A DNA stretch of 64,000 nt from Nitratireductor indicus C115 (lineage in GTDB: Bacteria > Pseudomonadota > Alphaproteobacteria > Rhizobiales > Rhizobiaceae), in contig NZ_AMSI01000002.1 in NCBI RefSeq assembly GCF_000300515.1, positions 124,001 through 188,000 of the forward strand, in the 5' to 3' direction. The translations under genes were made by a program, and so were the position numbers. This document shows positions 1 through 10,413 of the stretch, in pieces. The notes below the pieces were generated by a model. It did not search any database. It was not told the origin of the DNA and saw only the letters and a program-made list of their open reading frames with translations. How positions within the stretch are numbered: the stretch's first letter is position 1; each line of letters begins with the position of its first letter.

Positions 1-18
1 CACCCGCATTCCCGGTCT

Positions 19-453
19 TTATAAAAGTCCCAGTTCAGCGAGTTCCCGCCGCAGTTCGGGAGGCATTTCCGCCGATGAAGAATCCGTTCCGAGATCGGCG
101 GGCGCCTCCTTCGCATCCAGATAGCGCCAGCCCTGGAACGCGCGGCGCGGCTGATACTGGGTGCGGACGACCTTCGGTTCAAGAACCAGATAGCATCGCG
201 AAATACCCTCACCGTCCCGGAACGGCCTGATATCTAGAATGCGCTGCCGGCATTGCACCGTTCCCTTGATGACCCAGTAGAGAGAACCACCGTCGGTCAG
301 TTCCTCAACACGCTTGGGCACCATCCGGGTGGTGTGGAATTGCTCCGCCGGCTCGCCACGCGCCGCCTTGTCACGCAAGCGCAGTGTGATCCATCCTTCC
401 AGATCCTCGACGCTCTCGCAGCCGACGCACAGTTTTATGAGATTGAGAGACAT
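19..453 (-). CDS. DUF1489 family protein
   Basis: A 144-residue protein of the DUF1489 family, known almost only from Alphaproteobacteria and without an assigned function. The start is placed at the Met of MSLNLIKLCVGC, which is the usual N-terminus of the family; a longer frame adds eight unconvincing residues. It is soluble, with no signal peptide or membrane segment, has a conserved Cys-Val-Gly-Cys near the N-terminus and an acidic, Leu-rich C-terminus. It lies 45 bp downstream of the serine dehydratase gene on the same strand and could be co-transcribed. The family call is from residue similarity only. Confidence 0.75.
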   Translation of the reverse strand: MSLNLIKLCVGCESVEDLEGWITLRLRDKAARGEPAEQFHTTRMVPKRVEELTDGGSLYWVIKGTVQCRQRILDIRPFRDGEGISRCYLVLEPKVVRTQYQPRRAFQGWRYLDAKEAPADLGTDSSSAEMPPELRRELAELGLL

Positions 454-498
454 GGTTGGAATGTCGGCCCTCGACACGGCAAGGTCAAGCCGCCTCGA

Positions 499-1899
<1,401 letters not shown>

Positions 1900-2055
1900 T
1901 GGCGGGCTTCCGGGATGGATCGAAAGAACGAGCCAAAGGCATACAGCATTTTCCCGTCGGGTGGAAACACCATGCCTGCGCATGAAATCCCAAACAGCGT
2001 CCGTTCAATGCAAAGCAGGTCACAGCAAAGTGGGCCAATGCCGAGGGGACCCGAT

Positions 2056-2086
2056 AAAAAAGGGCGCAGCCCCCAGGCCGCGCCCC
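2056..2086 (-). terminator. Rho-independent terminator
   Basis: Read on the minus strand, a GGGCGC stem pairs with GCGCCC across a 12-base C/G-rich loop and is followed at once by six T residues. It lies 50 bp past the stop codon of the 43-residue membrane protein and before the serine dehydratase gene, so it should end that short transcript. Confidence 0.75.
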
Positions 2087-2135
2087 TTCAATCAGATGAA
2101 ATCTTTCCTGCGGTTCGTTCGACCAGCTTGTCCGA

Positions 2136-2267
2136 TCAGCCGGCCGACGCAACGACCGAAGCCGCTTCGGCGCCCACGAACAGCCATGCCATGAAGATGA
2201 TCGCCGCAAGGCAGATCACTGCTTTGACGGCAACGCCCCAGCAGGATCTCTCGATGATATCGTCCAT
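2136..2267 (-). CDS. Small single-span membrane protein (43 aa)
   Basis: A short gene encoding MDDIIERSC followed by one hydrophobic helix (about residues 11-32) and a small, Ala/Val-rich tail. It has an ATG start and a normal stop, and a strong terminator follows 50 bp downstream, which together argue for a real, separately transcribed gene. A charged N-terminus (Asp-Asp, Glu-Arg) before a single helix suggests an inner-membrane small protein. No family is recognised and no function is proposed. Its upstream region (2268-2530) is AT-rich and long enough to hold a promoter. Confidence 0.6.
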   Translation of the reverse strand: MDDIIERSCWGVAVKAVICLAAIIFMAWLFVGAEAASVVASAG

Positions 2268-2530
2268 TTAAATCCCGTTGTTGTCAGGTCCAGTGTCCGC
2301 ACCGTTTCGGTGCCTGAGCCGTGGCGCAGGGTGATACTCTTTGCGCGTGCGTTGCGCAAGCAAATAACGGCAAAATGACGGCAATGTAACTGTTCGTGAT
2401 CTAACATAAAAACAAATTACGATTTAAAATCAATGCGATAATGCCGGTAAGAATTTTTCAACAATTGCGGCGAAATGGGGATATTTCATGCTGCAACGCA
2501 GCATTCCCGCCATTTTAACCGGCAAACGAC

Positions 2531-3340
2531 TCAGTCCGCCAATGCCTCCGGCGCGGGCAGGAATGCTTCCGTTCTGCCGGCATAGCGGTAGGCCGCAAGT
2601 CCGATCCATTCGCGGATACCGACGGAGACGTTGCGCAGGGAATCGAGAGAATTGTCTTCCGCAAGACCGATCCCCTCATTGCCTGCCGTCTTATAATCCA
2701 CCGGCCATGGCAGGACTGGAAACCCGACCTTTCGGAAGACACCCATGGCGCGCGGCATGTGGAAGGCGGATGTGACCAGGAGCCAGACTTCGCCCTCGTC
2801 CGGTGAAACGAGCTGGCGTGAAAAAAGCCCGTTCTCATAGGTATCCCGCGAGCGGTTCTCGAGGATGAGCCGGCTGCGATCGACGCCAAGCGCTTCGAGA
2901 AGGCGTGGTGCCGTATCGGCATCCCCCTCGCCACTCAGGAAAACGGCGCCCTGCCCACCTGAAACGAGTATCTTCGCGTCGGGATAACGCCGTGCAAGGA
3001 TTGCCGTTTCCACAAAACGGTCACCGCTGGCGTTAAGCTCATGGCCACCGCGTGCAAGGTTGATCGAGCCTTCCAGCCCCCCGCCCAGAACGACAATGCC
3101 GGCGACCTCGCCTGGTACAGGGTCCGGCTTGTGGAATCGATCCTCAAGGGGAATCAGCAAATGAGCACCGAGCGTCGTCCAACCGGAAAGAAACAAAACG
3201 AGGAAGGACATCGAACTGGCCGCTATGGCGAGCCTTCTCCAACGCAGGAGTGCCAAAACCACACTCAGCCCGACAAGCAGCATGGCCAGCCCGAAAGGCT
3301 GGATAAAAAGCCACCCAATCGCCGAAACGAGATGAAACAT
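2531..3340 (-). CDS. YdcF/ElyC family membrane protein (DUF218)
   Basis: A 269-residue protein with two N-terminal membrane helices (about residues 5-25 and 28-50) followed by a DUF218 domain. The domain shows the family pattern IVVLGGGLE, ILVSGGQG and LLVTSAFHMPRAMGVFRKVGF, an alpha/beta fold facing the periplasm. E. coli ElyC of this family affects envelope and peptidoglycan or lipid-carrier homeostasis; the biochemical reaction is not settled. The start at MFHLVSAIGWLF is chosen because the longer frame adds a basic, out-of-frame-looking stretch. It is 49 bp from gatA on the same strand. Confidence 0.85.
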   Translation of the reverse strand: MFHLVSAIGWLFIQPFGLAMLLVGLSVVLALLRWRRLAIAASSMSFLVLFLSGWTTLGAHLLIPLEDRFHKPDPVPGEVAGIVVLGGGLEGSINLARGGHELNASGDRFVETAILARRYPDAKILVSGGQGAVFLSGEGDADTAPRLLEALGVDRSRLILENRSRDTYENGLFSRQLVSPDEGEVWLLVTSAFHMPRAMGVFRKVGFPVLPWPVDYKTAGNEGIGLAEDNSLDSLRNVSVGIREWIGLAAYRYAGRTEAFLPAPEALAD

Positions 3341-3389
3341 ACGCGGCACGCCTTTCGGGAAATGCCGCGCCCAGCGGCGTACTAGCGGA

Positions 3390-4871
3390 TTACCACCACG
3401 GAGTAGGCTTGAAGCGGCCTGCAGCCTGCTCGATCGCATGAGCGACCGTGAACAGGGTCTCCTCGCCGAAAGGCTGGCCGATGAGTTGCAGACCAAGCGG
3501 CAGACCGCGCGCGTCGAGGCCTGCGGGAACTGCGATGCCAGGCAGGCCCGCCATGTTCACCGTCACCGTGAAGACGTCGTTCAGATACATCTGCACGGGG
3601 TCGGCATTCATTTTCTGGTCAGCCACGCCGAAAGCCGCCGAAGGCGTCGCCGGTGTCAGGATAGCGTCGACGCCCGCATCGAACACCACTTCGAAATCGC
3701 GCTTGATCAGAGTGCGCACCTTCTGCGCTTTCAGGTAATAGGCGTCGTAATAGCCTGCCGAAAGCACATAGGTGCCGATCATCACACGCCGCTTGACCTC
3801 GCGGCCGAAACCGGCCGCGCGGGTCTTCTCATACATGTCGATAATGTCCTTGCCGGGCACGCGCAGGCCGTAGCGCACGCCATCATACCGGGCAAGGTTC
3901 GAGGATGCTTCCGCCGGGGCAACGATATAATAGGCCGGAAGCGCATATTTCGTATGAGGCAGGGAGATGTCGACGATCTCCGCGCCCGCATCGCGCAACC
4001 AGTCGATACCCTTCTGCCAGAGCGCATCGATCTCCCCGGACATGCCATCCATGCGGTATTCCTTGGGAATTCCGATCTTCATGCCCTTGAGCGAACGGCC
4101 CAGCGCCGCCTCGTAATCGGGCACCGGCAGGTCAACCGAGGTCGTGTCCTTTGCATCGACGGACGCCATGGATTTCAAGAGGATTGCCGCATCGCGCACA
4201 TCCCGGGCAATGGGCCCCGCCTGATCGAGCGAGGAGGCGAAGGCAACCGTGCCCCAGCGCGAACAACGGCCATAGGTCGGCTTGATGCCGACAGTGCCGG
4301 TGAAAGCTGCCGGCTGGCGGATAGATCCACCCGTGTCGGTCGCCGTGGCGCCCGCGCATAGGAATGCTGCGACCGCCGCCGCGGAGCCGCCGGACGAGCC
4401 ACCGGGAACCAGATCCTGGTTGGAGCCTGCAGCACGCCATGGATTGATCACCGGGCCATAGTAGGAGGTCTCGTTGGACGACCCCATGGCGAATTCGTCC
4501 ATGTTCAGCTTGCCAAGCATCACCGCCCCGTCTGCCCAGAGGTTGGCGGTGACAGTGGATTCGTAGCGCGGCTTGAACCCGTCGAGAATATGGCTTGCGG
4601 CCTGTGTGTGGATGCCTTCGGTCGCGAAAAGATCCTTGATGCCGAGCGGAATGCCCTCAAGCGCACCGGCCTCGTTTTTCGCCAGCCGCTCATCGCTCGC
4701 CTTGGCCATCGCCCGTGCCTGATCGTGCGTTACGGCGACATAGGCATTAAGCTTTTCATTTGCCGCATCGATGGCGCCGAGATAGGCCTCCGTCAATTCG
4801 ACGGCGCTGAACTCCCTGGCGGCCAGTTTCTCGCGTGCTTCGGCGATGGTGAGATGGGTAAGCTCGGTCAT
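3390..4871 (-). CDS. gatA: Asp/Glu-tRNA amidotransferase subunit A
   Basis: Glutaminase subunit of the GatCAB complex that converts Glu-tRNA(Gln) (and Asp-tRNA(Asn)) to the amide form, needed where a bacterium lacks GlnRS or AsnRS. The 493-residue protein has the amidase-signature catalytic triad Lys79, cis-Ser159 (within GGSSGGS) and Ser183 (in [10 protein letters not shown]). Length is normal. It lies directly after gatC (75 bp gap) on the same strand. The presence of GatCAB matches the GluRS encoded at 8.2-9.6 kb, which would supply misacylated tRNA(Gln). gatB is not in this window. Confidence 0.97.
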   Translation of the reverse strand: MTELTHLTIAEAREKLAAREFSAVELTEAYLGAIDAANEKLNAYVAVTHDQARAMAKASDERLAKNEAGALEGIPLGIKDLFATEGIHTQAASHILDGFKPRYESTVTANLWADGAVMLGKLNMDEFAMGSSNETSYYGPVINPWRAAGSNQDLVPGGSSGGSAAAVAAFLCAGATATDTGGSIRQPAAFTGTVGIKPTYGRCSRWGTVAFASSLDQAGPIARDVRDAAILLKSMASVDAKDTTSVDLPVPDYEAALGRSLKGMKIGIPKEYRMDGMSGEIDALWQKGIDWLRDAGAEIVDISLPHTKYALPAYYIVAPAEASSNLARYDGVRYGLRVPGKDIIDMYEKTRAAGFGREVKRRVMIGTYVLSAGYYDAYYLKAQKVRTLIKRDFEVVFDAGVDAILTPATPSAAFGVADQKMNADPVQMYLNDVFTVTVNMAGLPGIAVPAGLDARGLPLGLQLIGQPFGEETLFTVAHAIEQAAGRFKPTPWW

Positions 4872-4946
4872 GGAAAATCCGTTTGGCGAAAACTCGTTGG
4901 GCGAAATCCGCTGGCCCCGAGGGCAGGAGCGGTCGGTGGAGAGCGA

Positions 4947-5234
4947 TTACTCGACCACCTTCGGCACCACGAAGAAATTGTCTTCCGTGGCCGGCGCGTT
5001 GGCCACGATGTCGGCTGCCTTGTTGCCGTCGGTCACCTGATCGACACGCTTGCGCATTTCCATCGGAATGACGGAGGTCATCGGCTCGATGCCGTCAACA
5101 TTCACCTCGTCGAGCTGCTCGACAAAGCCCAGAATGGCATTCAGCTCGCCGGTCATTCGCTCGGCTTCACCTTCATCGACAGCGATGCGGGCAAGACGTG
5201 CAACGCGCTTTACGGTTTCAATGTCCACGGACAT
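4947..5234 (-). CDS. gatC: Asp/Glu-tRNA amidotransferase subunit C
   Basis: Small structural subunit of GatCAB, about 95 residues, which wraps around GatA and stabilises it. The start is set at [19 protein letters not shown], the conserved family N-terminus; the longer frame is discarded. The segment [24 protein letters not shown] and a C-terminal FFVVPKVVE motif are typical. It is the first gene of a gatC-gatA unit on the minus strand and ends 75 bp before gatA. Confidence 0.96.
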   Translation of the reverse strand: MSVDIETVKRVARLARIAVDEGEAERMTGELNAILGFVEQLDEVNVDGIEPMTSVIPMEMRKRVDQVTDGNKAADIVANAPATEDNFFVVPKVVE

Positions 5235-5394
5235 GGGGCTCTCCGGCACTCGGTCTTTGTGTCCTTCCACCTCGTCGGCAAGCCCTGGCAGGGCACGGCG
5301 CAAGCCGGCGGACACATGCTTGATTATCGTGTCACGGCTATAATCGCCGCGCAGGCGGCGCGCAACCGCCTACGCCTTCCCCAGAGAGGAAATG

Positions 5395-6105
5395 CTACAC
5401 CTCGAAGGCTTCGCCGACCTTGGGCAGAAGCACCTCGGTCTTGCCGCCTGCAAGCCCGTCGACGAATTTCTGCGCCGTCGGATCGAGGAGCGGAAAAGTC
5501 GCAAAGTGGCAAGGCACGACCTTCTCGAAATTGAAATAGCGCTGGCAGGCAAGGGCCGCCACCGCTCCCCCCATGGTGAAGCGGTCCCCCACGGGAACAA
5601 GGCCGATATCGGGCTGATGCAGTTCCTCGATAAGCGCCATATCGCCAAAAATATCCGTATCGCCCATGTGATAGAGCGTCTTTTCCTCCGGGAAATGCAG
5701 GATAAGACCGGCCGGGTTGCCGAGATAGGTGTTGGACCCGTTCGGTCCGGCCGTGGAGGAGGAATGCTGCGCATTGACGAAGGTGACGGTGAAGCCGCCG
5801 CAATCCACCGTACCGCCATGATTGCCGGGATTGATGCGCTCGCCCGAAGCACCCTGCCCGACCAGATAGCTGCAAATCTCGAAATTGGCGACCAGCATGG
5901 CGCCGGTCTTCTTCAAAATCTCTGCGGAATCTCCCAGATGGTCGTCATGCCCATGGGTCAGAAGCAGATGGGTAATTCCTTCCGCCGGCCCCTCCCAACC
6001 CTTTCCCCAGGACGGATTTCCGCTCAGAAAAGGATCAATCAGGATGCTTGCTCCGCCGGCATCCACGCGAAAAGCGGAATGGCCATACCAGGTCAGTTTC
6101 ATCAA
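5395..6105 (-). CDS. UPF0173 metal-dependent hydrolase (MBL fold)
   Basis: A 236-residue metallo-beta-lactamase-fold protein of the UPF0173 family. It shows the metal-binding LTHGHDDHLGD motif (HxHxDH), further ligands in HMGDTDIFGD and in PCHFATFPLLDP near the C-terminus. The substrate of this family is unknown. The first two codons are both ATG, so the start is uncertain by one residue. It is divergent from ruvX, with a 209-bp shared upstream region, and lies 160 bp upstream of gatC on the same strand. Confidence 0.9.
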   Translation of the reverse strand: MMKLTWYGHSAFRVDAGGASILIDPFLSGNPSWGKGWEGPAEGITHLLLTHGHDDHLGDSAEILKKTGAMLVANFEICSYLVGQGASGERINPGNHGGTVDCGGFTVTFVNAQHSSSTAGPNGSNTYLGNPAGLILHFPEEKTLYHMGDTDIFGDMALIEELHQPDIGLVPVGDRFTMGGAVAALACQRYFNFEKVVPCHFATFPLLDPTAQKFVDGLAGGKTEVLLPKVGEAFEV

Positions 6106-6314
6106 AAATCTCCTGTTTCGTCCCTTGGATGCGCACCCGTTCGGCGGTTCGCGCTTTCACGGCGACCTTGGCACCGATAGAACATATCATCCATGTCCAG
6201 GCAATTCCGGTAAAACACGGCTCAGCGAAACTGTCCTGGAATTTATAATCCGTATTGTCCGGCGCCTGAGCGGCATCGCTTCGGCCGGAAAGGCACCAGA
6301 AGGAGCGGCCCACC

Positions 6315-6791
6315 TTGCCCGTCGTGGAACTTTCAGAACTGCCCCCGCAGCTTGAACAAGGCAAGACGCTTGCAGGCCTCGATCTTGGCACGAAGACGAT
6401 CGGTCTTGCCGTGTCGGACAGGGGACTGCGGCTGGCAACTCCTCGTCCGGTAGTGATGCGCAAGAAGTTCACGCAGGATGCAGAGGCCCTTCTTGCCGCT
6501 TTCGCCCGCGACACGGTGGGCGGTATCGTGATCGGCCTGCCCGTCAACATGGATGGCAGCGAAGGCCCCCGCGCCCAGTCCACCCGCGCTTTCATCCGCA
6601 ATTTCGAGCGGCTGAGCGATCTCCCCGTGGCCTTCTGGGACGAGCGTATGTCCACGGTCGCCGCCGAAAGGGTGTTGATCGAAATGGATGTATCGCGAAA
6701 GAAGCGCGCCGAGCGCATCGATTCCGCAGCCGCAGCCTTCATCCTGCAAGGCGCCCTGGACCGATTGAAGACGCTCGAAGAGAGAGATTGA
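6315..6791 (+). CDS. ruvX: Holliday junction resolvase RuvX (YqgF)
   Basis: RNase H-fold nuclease implicated in 16S rRNA 5'-end processing and proposed as a Holliday junction resolvase. The 158-residue protein carries the three acidic motifs of the family: [30 protein letters not shown] and [12 protein letters not shown]. Length is normal with a roughly 15-residue N-terminal extension common in Rhizobiales. It is transcribed away from the UPF0173 hydrolase and gatC-gatA genes. Confidence 0.95.
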   Translation: MPVVELSELPPQLEQGKTLAGLDLGTKTIGLAVSDRGLRLATPRPVVMRKKFTQDAEALLAAFARDTVGGIVIGLPVNMDGSEGPRAQSTRAFIRNFERLSDLPVAFWDERMSTVAAERVLIEMDVSRKKRAERIDSAAAAFILQGALDRLKTLEERD

Positions 6792-6820
6792 GCCGAGGAT
6801 TTGGCATTTATTTGGAAATT

Positions 6821-6848
6821 GCCGGTAGAAATGTCGGACATTTCCGGC
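6821..6848. repeat. Long stem-loop after ruvX
   Basis: GAAATGTC and GACATTTC form a perfect 8-bp dyad around one G, and flanking GCCGG and CGGC lengthen the stem with a small bulge. It lies 30 bp past the ruvX stop. There is no T-run, so a role as terminator or mRNA 3'-end stabiliser is possible but not proven. The remaining sequence to 7102 holds no gene that I can support. Confidence 0.45.
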
Positions 6849-7102
6849 TGCCATTGATCGGCGCTTGCAAATTCAACCGCTTACCGGGTTGCGAATGGTG
6901 CGTGACCCGGTATGTCACGAAGATGACATCCCCACATTTAGTTTACCATTCCGCGAAAACGCATTGTGGGAAATGCATCTTAAGGTAGAAATTCTCAGAA
7001 ACATGTGTTTCTGTGGGAACCTGGATTTCCGACGTTCGTTGAAATTTTTGCTGGAAAAGAATTCCGGCGGCGCTTGTGTTGTTCCTTGGGGGTATCGGGG
7101 CC

Positions 7103-8260
7103 ATGCGGATGGGATTCTTCTTACGCATCTTATGCGTCGCAGCCGGAGCGATGGCCGGGATTGCCCTTCCCTCCGGGGCTGCGATGGCACAGTCCGCGAT
7201 CTGCCGCAATCTGACGGCCGAGTTGAAGACCGCAGGGCGCGGCGCTCCCAGTGCCAGCGTCCGCAAGGTGCAGCAGGCGATTTCCCGCCAGACCGCCGAG
7301 CTGCGCAAGGTCAAGGCGCAGATGAACCAGGCCCGCTGCGGGTTTGGCCTCTTTTCCGGACAAAATGCTCAATGTTCCATGTTGCGCAACACTGCAGGCA
7401 GCATGGAAAACAATCTCTGGAAACTGAAACAGCAGCTCTCGGGCGACGCATCCGCTCGCAAGACACGAAGCCGCGCAACCATTCTTGCCGCCATGCGGCA
7501 AAACCGCTGCGGTGAAAAGGCGACCGTCAGAACAGCCTCCGCGCCCGCAAATGCCGGTCGTAACCTTTCGGCGTCGCGCGACACGGCAAAGCGCGCTGTC
7601 AGGTCGGAAGGCCGCCCATCCAATGTTTATCGCACTTTGTGTGTGCGCACATGCGATGGCTATTATTTCCCGATTTCCTTCTCGGTCTCGAAGGACATGT
7701 TCGCGCGTGATGCCAAGACCTGCGAAGCCCGCTGCCCCGGAAGCGAAGTTGAGCTTTATGCGCATGATGTCGTGAACGAAGAATCGGAGGCGATGGTCTC
7801 GGTGGCAAGCGGAACCCCCTATTCGGAATTGCCGGCAGCCTTCAAATACCGCTCGCGCAAGGGGATCGACCGGGCAAGCTGCACATGCCGGGCCAACAAG
7901 AACTTCAAGATCGTCGCCGGCACTTCAAAAGAGCCGCTGGAGCCAGCAGAAAAAAACATGGCGGAAACTGCCGAGGAAACGACGGTAGCGCATAACCAGG
8001 AAATGCCGGCATCCCAGTCGAACACCAGCTTTTATGTTCCTGCTGAGCCTGCATCCCTTGACGCCGGCAAGGCAAAACCTACTCTCAAGGCCGCCATCAA
8101 GGCCATTGATAACATTGTTGAGACTGACACTGCCTCTGAGGAGACGGAAACGGCGGAGGTTTCTGAGCCTCGCCGTGTCAGGCTAGTCGGGCCTGAGTTT
8201 CTGCCCGACCCAGAAGGGGCAATAGACCTGACAGCTCCGGCCCGGACGCCCGCCCCGTAA
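7103..8260 (+). CDS. Exported DUF2865 protein
   Basis: A 385-residue secreted or periplasmic protein. A signal peptide ([19 protein letters not shown], ending AMA-QS) is followed by a helical, Lys/Arg-rich segment and the Cys-rich DUF2865 core, [20 protein letters not shown] with CEARCP and [10 protein letters not shown], then a long acidic low-complexity tail. The six or more cysteines suggest disulfides. Function is unknown; the family is typical of Rhizobiales. A Met two codons further (7109) is an alternative start. The last 83 bp overlap the 3' end of gltX on the other strand, which is unusually long for convergent genes. Confidence 0.8.
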   Translation: MRMGFFLRILCVAAGAMAGIALPSGAAMAQSAICRNLTAELKTAGRGAPSASVRKVQQAISRQTAELRKVKAQMNQARCGFGLFSGQNAQCSMLRNTAGSMENNLWKLKQQLSGDASARKTRSRATILAAMRQNRCGEKATVRTASAPANAGRNLSASRDTAKRAVRSEGRPSNVYRTLCVRTCDGYYFPISFSVSKDMFARDAKTCEARCPGSEVELYAHDVVNEESEAMVSVASGTPYSELPAAFKYRSRKGIDRASCTCRANKNFKIVAGTSKEPLEPAEKNMAETAEETTVAHNQEMPASQSNTSFYVPAEPASLDAGKAKPTLKAAIKAIDNIVETDTASEETETAEVSEPRRVRLVGPEFLPDPEGAIDLTAPARTPAP

Positions 8261-9551
8261 GCGCGATACGAAGGGGCATGAAAAGAGCCTTGCCCTTTCG
8301 CCCGCTGGCAGCCTTCACCGCATTCGTCCAGTCACGCCAGGTGTCCTGGTCCCAGGGTTCGGCGGGCAGATGCGCAGCCGCCTGCTGAACAAACTCACGA
8401 TCATCCGTGGAGAGTTCCCCCGCAGGGTCCGGCTGGTCGTGAACGATGTTCCACCAGATGCCGGCGTCCGACATGCGATCGAGGTTGCCCTGAACCGCCA
8501 CCCAGAACGCACGCGCATTCTCACCTTGAATGCCCAGCGCGGACAGACGCTGTTCAGCCTGCTCGAAGGGCATTGCCTGCAAGAGATGCCGGCTCAGCAC
8601 ATCGAGCTCGGCAGGATCGAATTTCGCTGCCGACTTCGACGTGGCTTCAGGGACGAAGAGAGCCGCCAATTCATTCATGTCGGCGGCAGCCACCACATTC
8701 TCCGAGGTCCCGATAAGAACCGCGAGCGAGGCAACGGCCATGGCCTCCACGCCCGCTTCGCGCAGGCTGGCAATGGAGAGCGCGCCCGTTCGCTTCGAAA
8801 GCCCTTCTCCCGACACGGTAGTCAGGAGATTGTGATGCCCGAATGCCGGCGGTTCGGCGCCAAGCGCCCGGAAGATCGCGATCTGGGCACCCGTGTTGGT
8901 GACGTGATCATCGCCGCGGATCACATGGGAGATACCAAGATCGATATCATCGACCACGGAAGGCAGCGTGTAGAGATAGGTCCCGTCCGCACGGATCAAC
9001 ACCGGATCCGACATGGACGCGAGATCGACGGTCTGCGGGCCGCGTACGACATCGTTCCAGTGCACTTCCGTACGTTCGGTCGAAAATGGGTTCTCCGAGA
9101 AATTGGGAAGCAGAAACCGCCAGTGGGGTTTGCGCCCTTCCGCCTCGAAGGCTTCCGTCTCGGCCTTGGTCAGCTTCAGCGCCTCGCGGCCGTAGACGGG
9201 CGGCAGGCGCCGCGACAGCCTGATCTTGCGGCGGCGCTCCAGTTCTTCGGGCGTTTCGTAGCAGGGATAGAGAAGCCCCGCCGCCTTCAACCTTTCCGCC
9301 GCAGCATCATAGCGCTCGAAACGCGCCGACTGGGCCACGGTCTCGTCAGGCTCGATACCGAGCCACGCAAGGTCACGTACAATGCCCTCGGCATATTCCT
9401 TGCGCGAGCGTTCAACGTCCGTGTCGTCGAAACGCAGCACGAACCGACCATTGTTCTTCCTGGCGAAAAGCCAGTTGAAGAGCGCGGTGCGCGCATTGCC
9501 GATATGGATATGGCCGGTCGGAGACGGCGCGAAGCGTACGGTGACAGTCAT
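8178..9551 (-). CDS. gltX: Glutamyl-tRNA synthetase
   Basis: Class I synthetase charging tRNA(Glu), and in GatCAB-dependent organisms also tRNA(Gln). The 457-residue protein begins [21 protein letters not shown] (HIGH region) and has the second signature as GEGLSKRTG, where the usual Lys before LSKR is Gly. Alphaproteobacteria commonly carry two GluRS paralogues; 457 residues is the shorter type. The start is set at the Met preceding the conserved VRFAPSPTG. Its 3' end overlaps the DUF2865 gene by 83 bp tail to tail, and its start faces arsR 104 bp away. Confidence 0.95.
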   Translation of the reverse strand: MTVTVRFAPSPTGHIHIGNARTALFNWLFARKNNGRFVLRFDDTDVERSRKEYAEGIVRDLAWLGIEPDETVAQSARFERYDAAAERLKAAGLLYPCYETPEELERRRKIRLSRRLPPVYGREALKLTKAETEAFEAEGRKPHWRFLLPNFSENPFSTERTEVHWNDVVRGPQTVDLASMSDPVLIRADGTYLYTLPSVVDDIDLGISHVIRGDDHVTNTGAQIAIFRALGAEPPAFGHHNLLTTVSGEGLSKRTGALSIASLREAGVEAMAVASLAVLIGTSENVVAAADMNELAALFVPEATSKSAAKFDPAELDVLSRHLLQAMPFEQAEQRLSALGIQGENARAFWVAVQGNLDRMSDAGIWWNIVHDQPDPAGELSTDDREFVQQAAAHLPAEPWDQDTWRDWTNAVKAASGRKGKALFMPLRIALTGRASGPELSGLLPLLGRAETQARLA

Positions 9552-9620
9552 GCTTGCGGCGTAGCCAAAAGCTCCCGACTTGGCAAGGAGAAGCGCATGC
9601 GATGCATGTCGCTTTGGCAC

Positions 9621-9650
9621 TTGCCAAAAAGATAAGTACCTGCTTATCTT
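9621..9650 (+). promoter_or_regulatory. Putative arsR promoter (leaderless)
   Basis: TTGCCA at 9621-9626 and TATCTT at 9645-9650 are spaced 18 bp, a plausible sigma-70 pair. The expected start point falls at about 9656, exactly at the ATG of the ArsR gene, and no purine-rich ribosome binding site precedes that ATG. This suggests a leaderless mRNA. Inference from sequence only. Confidence 0.5.
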
Positions 9651-9651
9651 T
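9628..9651. promoter_or_regulatory. ArsR operator, 9-bp perfect dyad
   Basis: AAAGATAAG, six bases (TACCTG), then CTTATCTTT: a perfect 9-bp inverted repeat. It fills the space between the proposed -35 and -10 elements and ends four bases before the ArsR start codon. Position and symmetry fit an autorepression operator for the ArsR-family regulator it precedes. Confidence 0.75.
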
Positions 9652-9655
9652 ATTC

Positions 9656-9985
9656 ATGAACGACAGACTGACACCGGAATCGGAAATTTTCCGCGCTCTC
9701 GCCGACCCGACCCGGCGGTTGCTGCTTGAGCGCCTGAGCGCGAGCGAGCGCAATGCGACGGAGCTACGCGACGGGCTTTCGATATCGCAGCCTGCGATCT
9801 CGCAGCACATCGCTGTCCTGCGCGGCGCGGGCCTCATCGAGGAAGAAAAGCAGGGCCGACAGATACGCTACCGCATCCGGCCCGAAGGGCTGTCCCCCGT
9901 GGTGGACTGGCTAACCCGCTACCGCGCGTTCTGGCCGGCCCGTGTCGACAAGCTCAAGGCACTGCTCAAGGAGATGGACCAATGA
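9656..9985 (+). CDS. ArsR family transcriptional regulator
   Basis: A 109-residue winged-helix repressor: EIFRALADPTRRLLLERL, the recognition helix region SISQPAISQHIAVLRGAGLI and wing EEKQGRQIRYRI. It has no cysteine at all, so it is not an As(III)/Cd(II) thiol sensor; it matches the ArsR subgroup paired with SRPBCC (AHSA1-like) proteins. The start is the first Met after the dyad operator, since upstream residues do not fit the family. It overlaps the SRPBCC gene by four bases (ATGA), indicating translational coupling. Confidence 0.9.
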   Translation: MNDRLTPESEIFRALADPTRRLLLERLSASERNATELRDGLSISQPAISQHIAVLRGAGLIEEEKQGRQIRYRIRPEGLSPVVDWLTRYRAFWPARVDKLKALLKEMDQ

Positions 9986-10374
9986 GCACAACTGAAGAAG
10001 AAATCCTCAAGGAAAACATTGTCTTGGAGTATACTCTCGACGCTCCGCCTGAAAAGGTCTGGCGAGCGCTGACGGTTCCCGAACTCGCCGCAAGCTGGCT
10101 TGGGACACAAGAACACCAGCCAGAGCATCGGCCAGAACACCGGCCAGAACACCGGAATGACGATCCCGCCTACGAGCTTCTCGATACGACGCCCTTTTCG
10201 CGCGTGCGCTATGCCTGGCGCGATGCCGGGACCGACATGCCCGAAACATTGGTAACCTTCGAGATCAGCCCTGCCCCCGATGGCAACACGCGCTTTCGCC
10301 TAACACACAGCGTTCGTGCCACACCGCCGCTTGCTGCAAACTGCAATGGAGCGCCAATAGCGCGCGCCGCCTGA
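9982..10374 (+). CDS. SRPBCC (AHSA1-like) protein with His-rich repeat
   Basis: A 130-residue START/Bet v1-type protein. ENIVLEYTLDAPPEKVWRALTVPELAASWLG is the typical first strand and helix of AHSA1-like proteins; the C-terminal ANCNGAPIARAA corresponds to the usual last helix. Residues 44-59 are four copies of Glu-His-(Arg/Gln)-Pro/Asn, inserted where family members have a short loop. Such proteins bind a hydrophobic ligand in a deep cavity; the ligand here is unknown. It is coupled to the arsR gene by an ATGA overlap, a common regulator-partner pair. Confidence 0.8.
   Translation: MSTTEEEILKENIVLEYTLDAPPEKVWRALTVPELAASWLGTQEHQPEHRPEHRPEHRNDDPAYELLDTTPFSRVRYAWRDAGTDMPETLVTFEISPAPDGNTRFRLTHSVRATPPLAANCNGAPIARAA
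10111..10158. repeat. Four 12-bp tandem repeats in the SRPBCC gene
   Basis: Units begin GAACACCAGCCA, GAGCATCGGCCA, GAACACCGGCCA and GAACACCGGAAT; each encodes Glu-His-Arg/Gln-Pro/Asn. The period is a multiple of three, so copy-number change would keep the frame. Confidence 0.9.
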
Positions 10375-10413
10375 CCGCCCAAAAATTCTGAAATCGATGA
10401 AAGGAGTTCGCGC

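Noticed and set aside
6865-7515. 216-codon plus-strand frame ahead of and overlapping the DUF2865 gene
   Set aside because: It overlaps a gene with a clear signal peptide and Cys-rich domain in another frame, and has no recognisable features.
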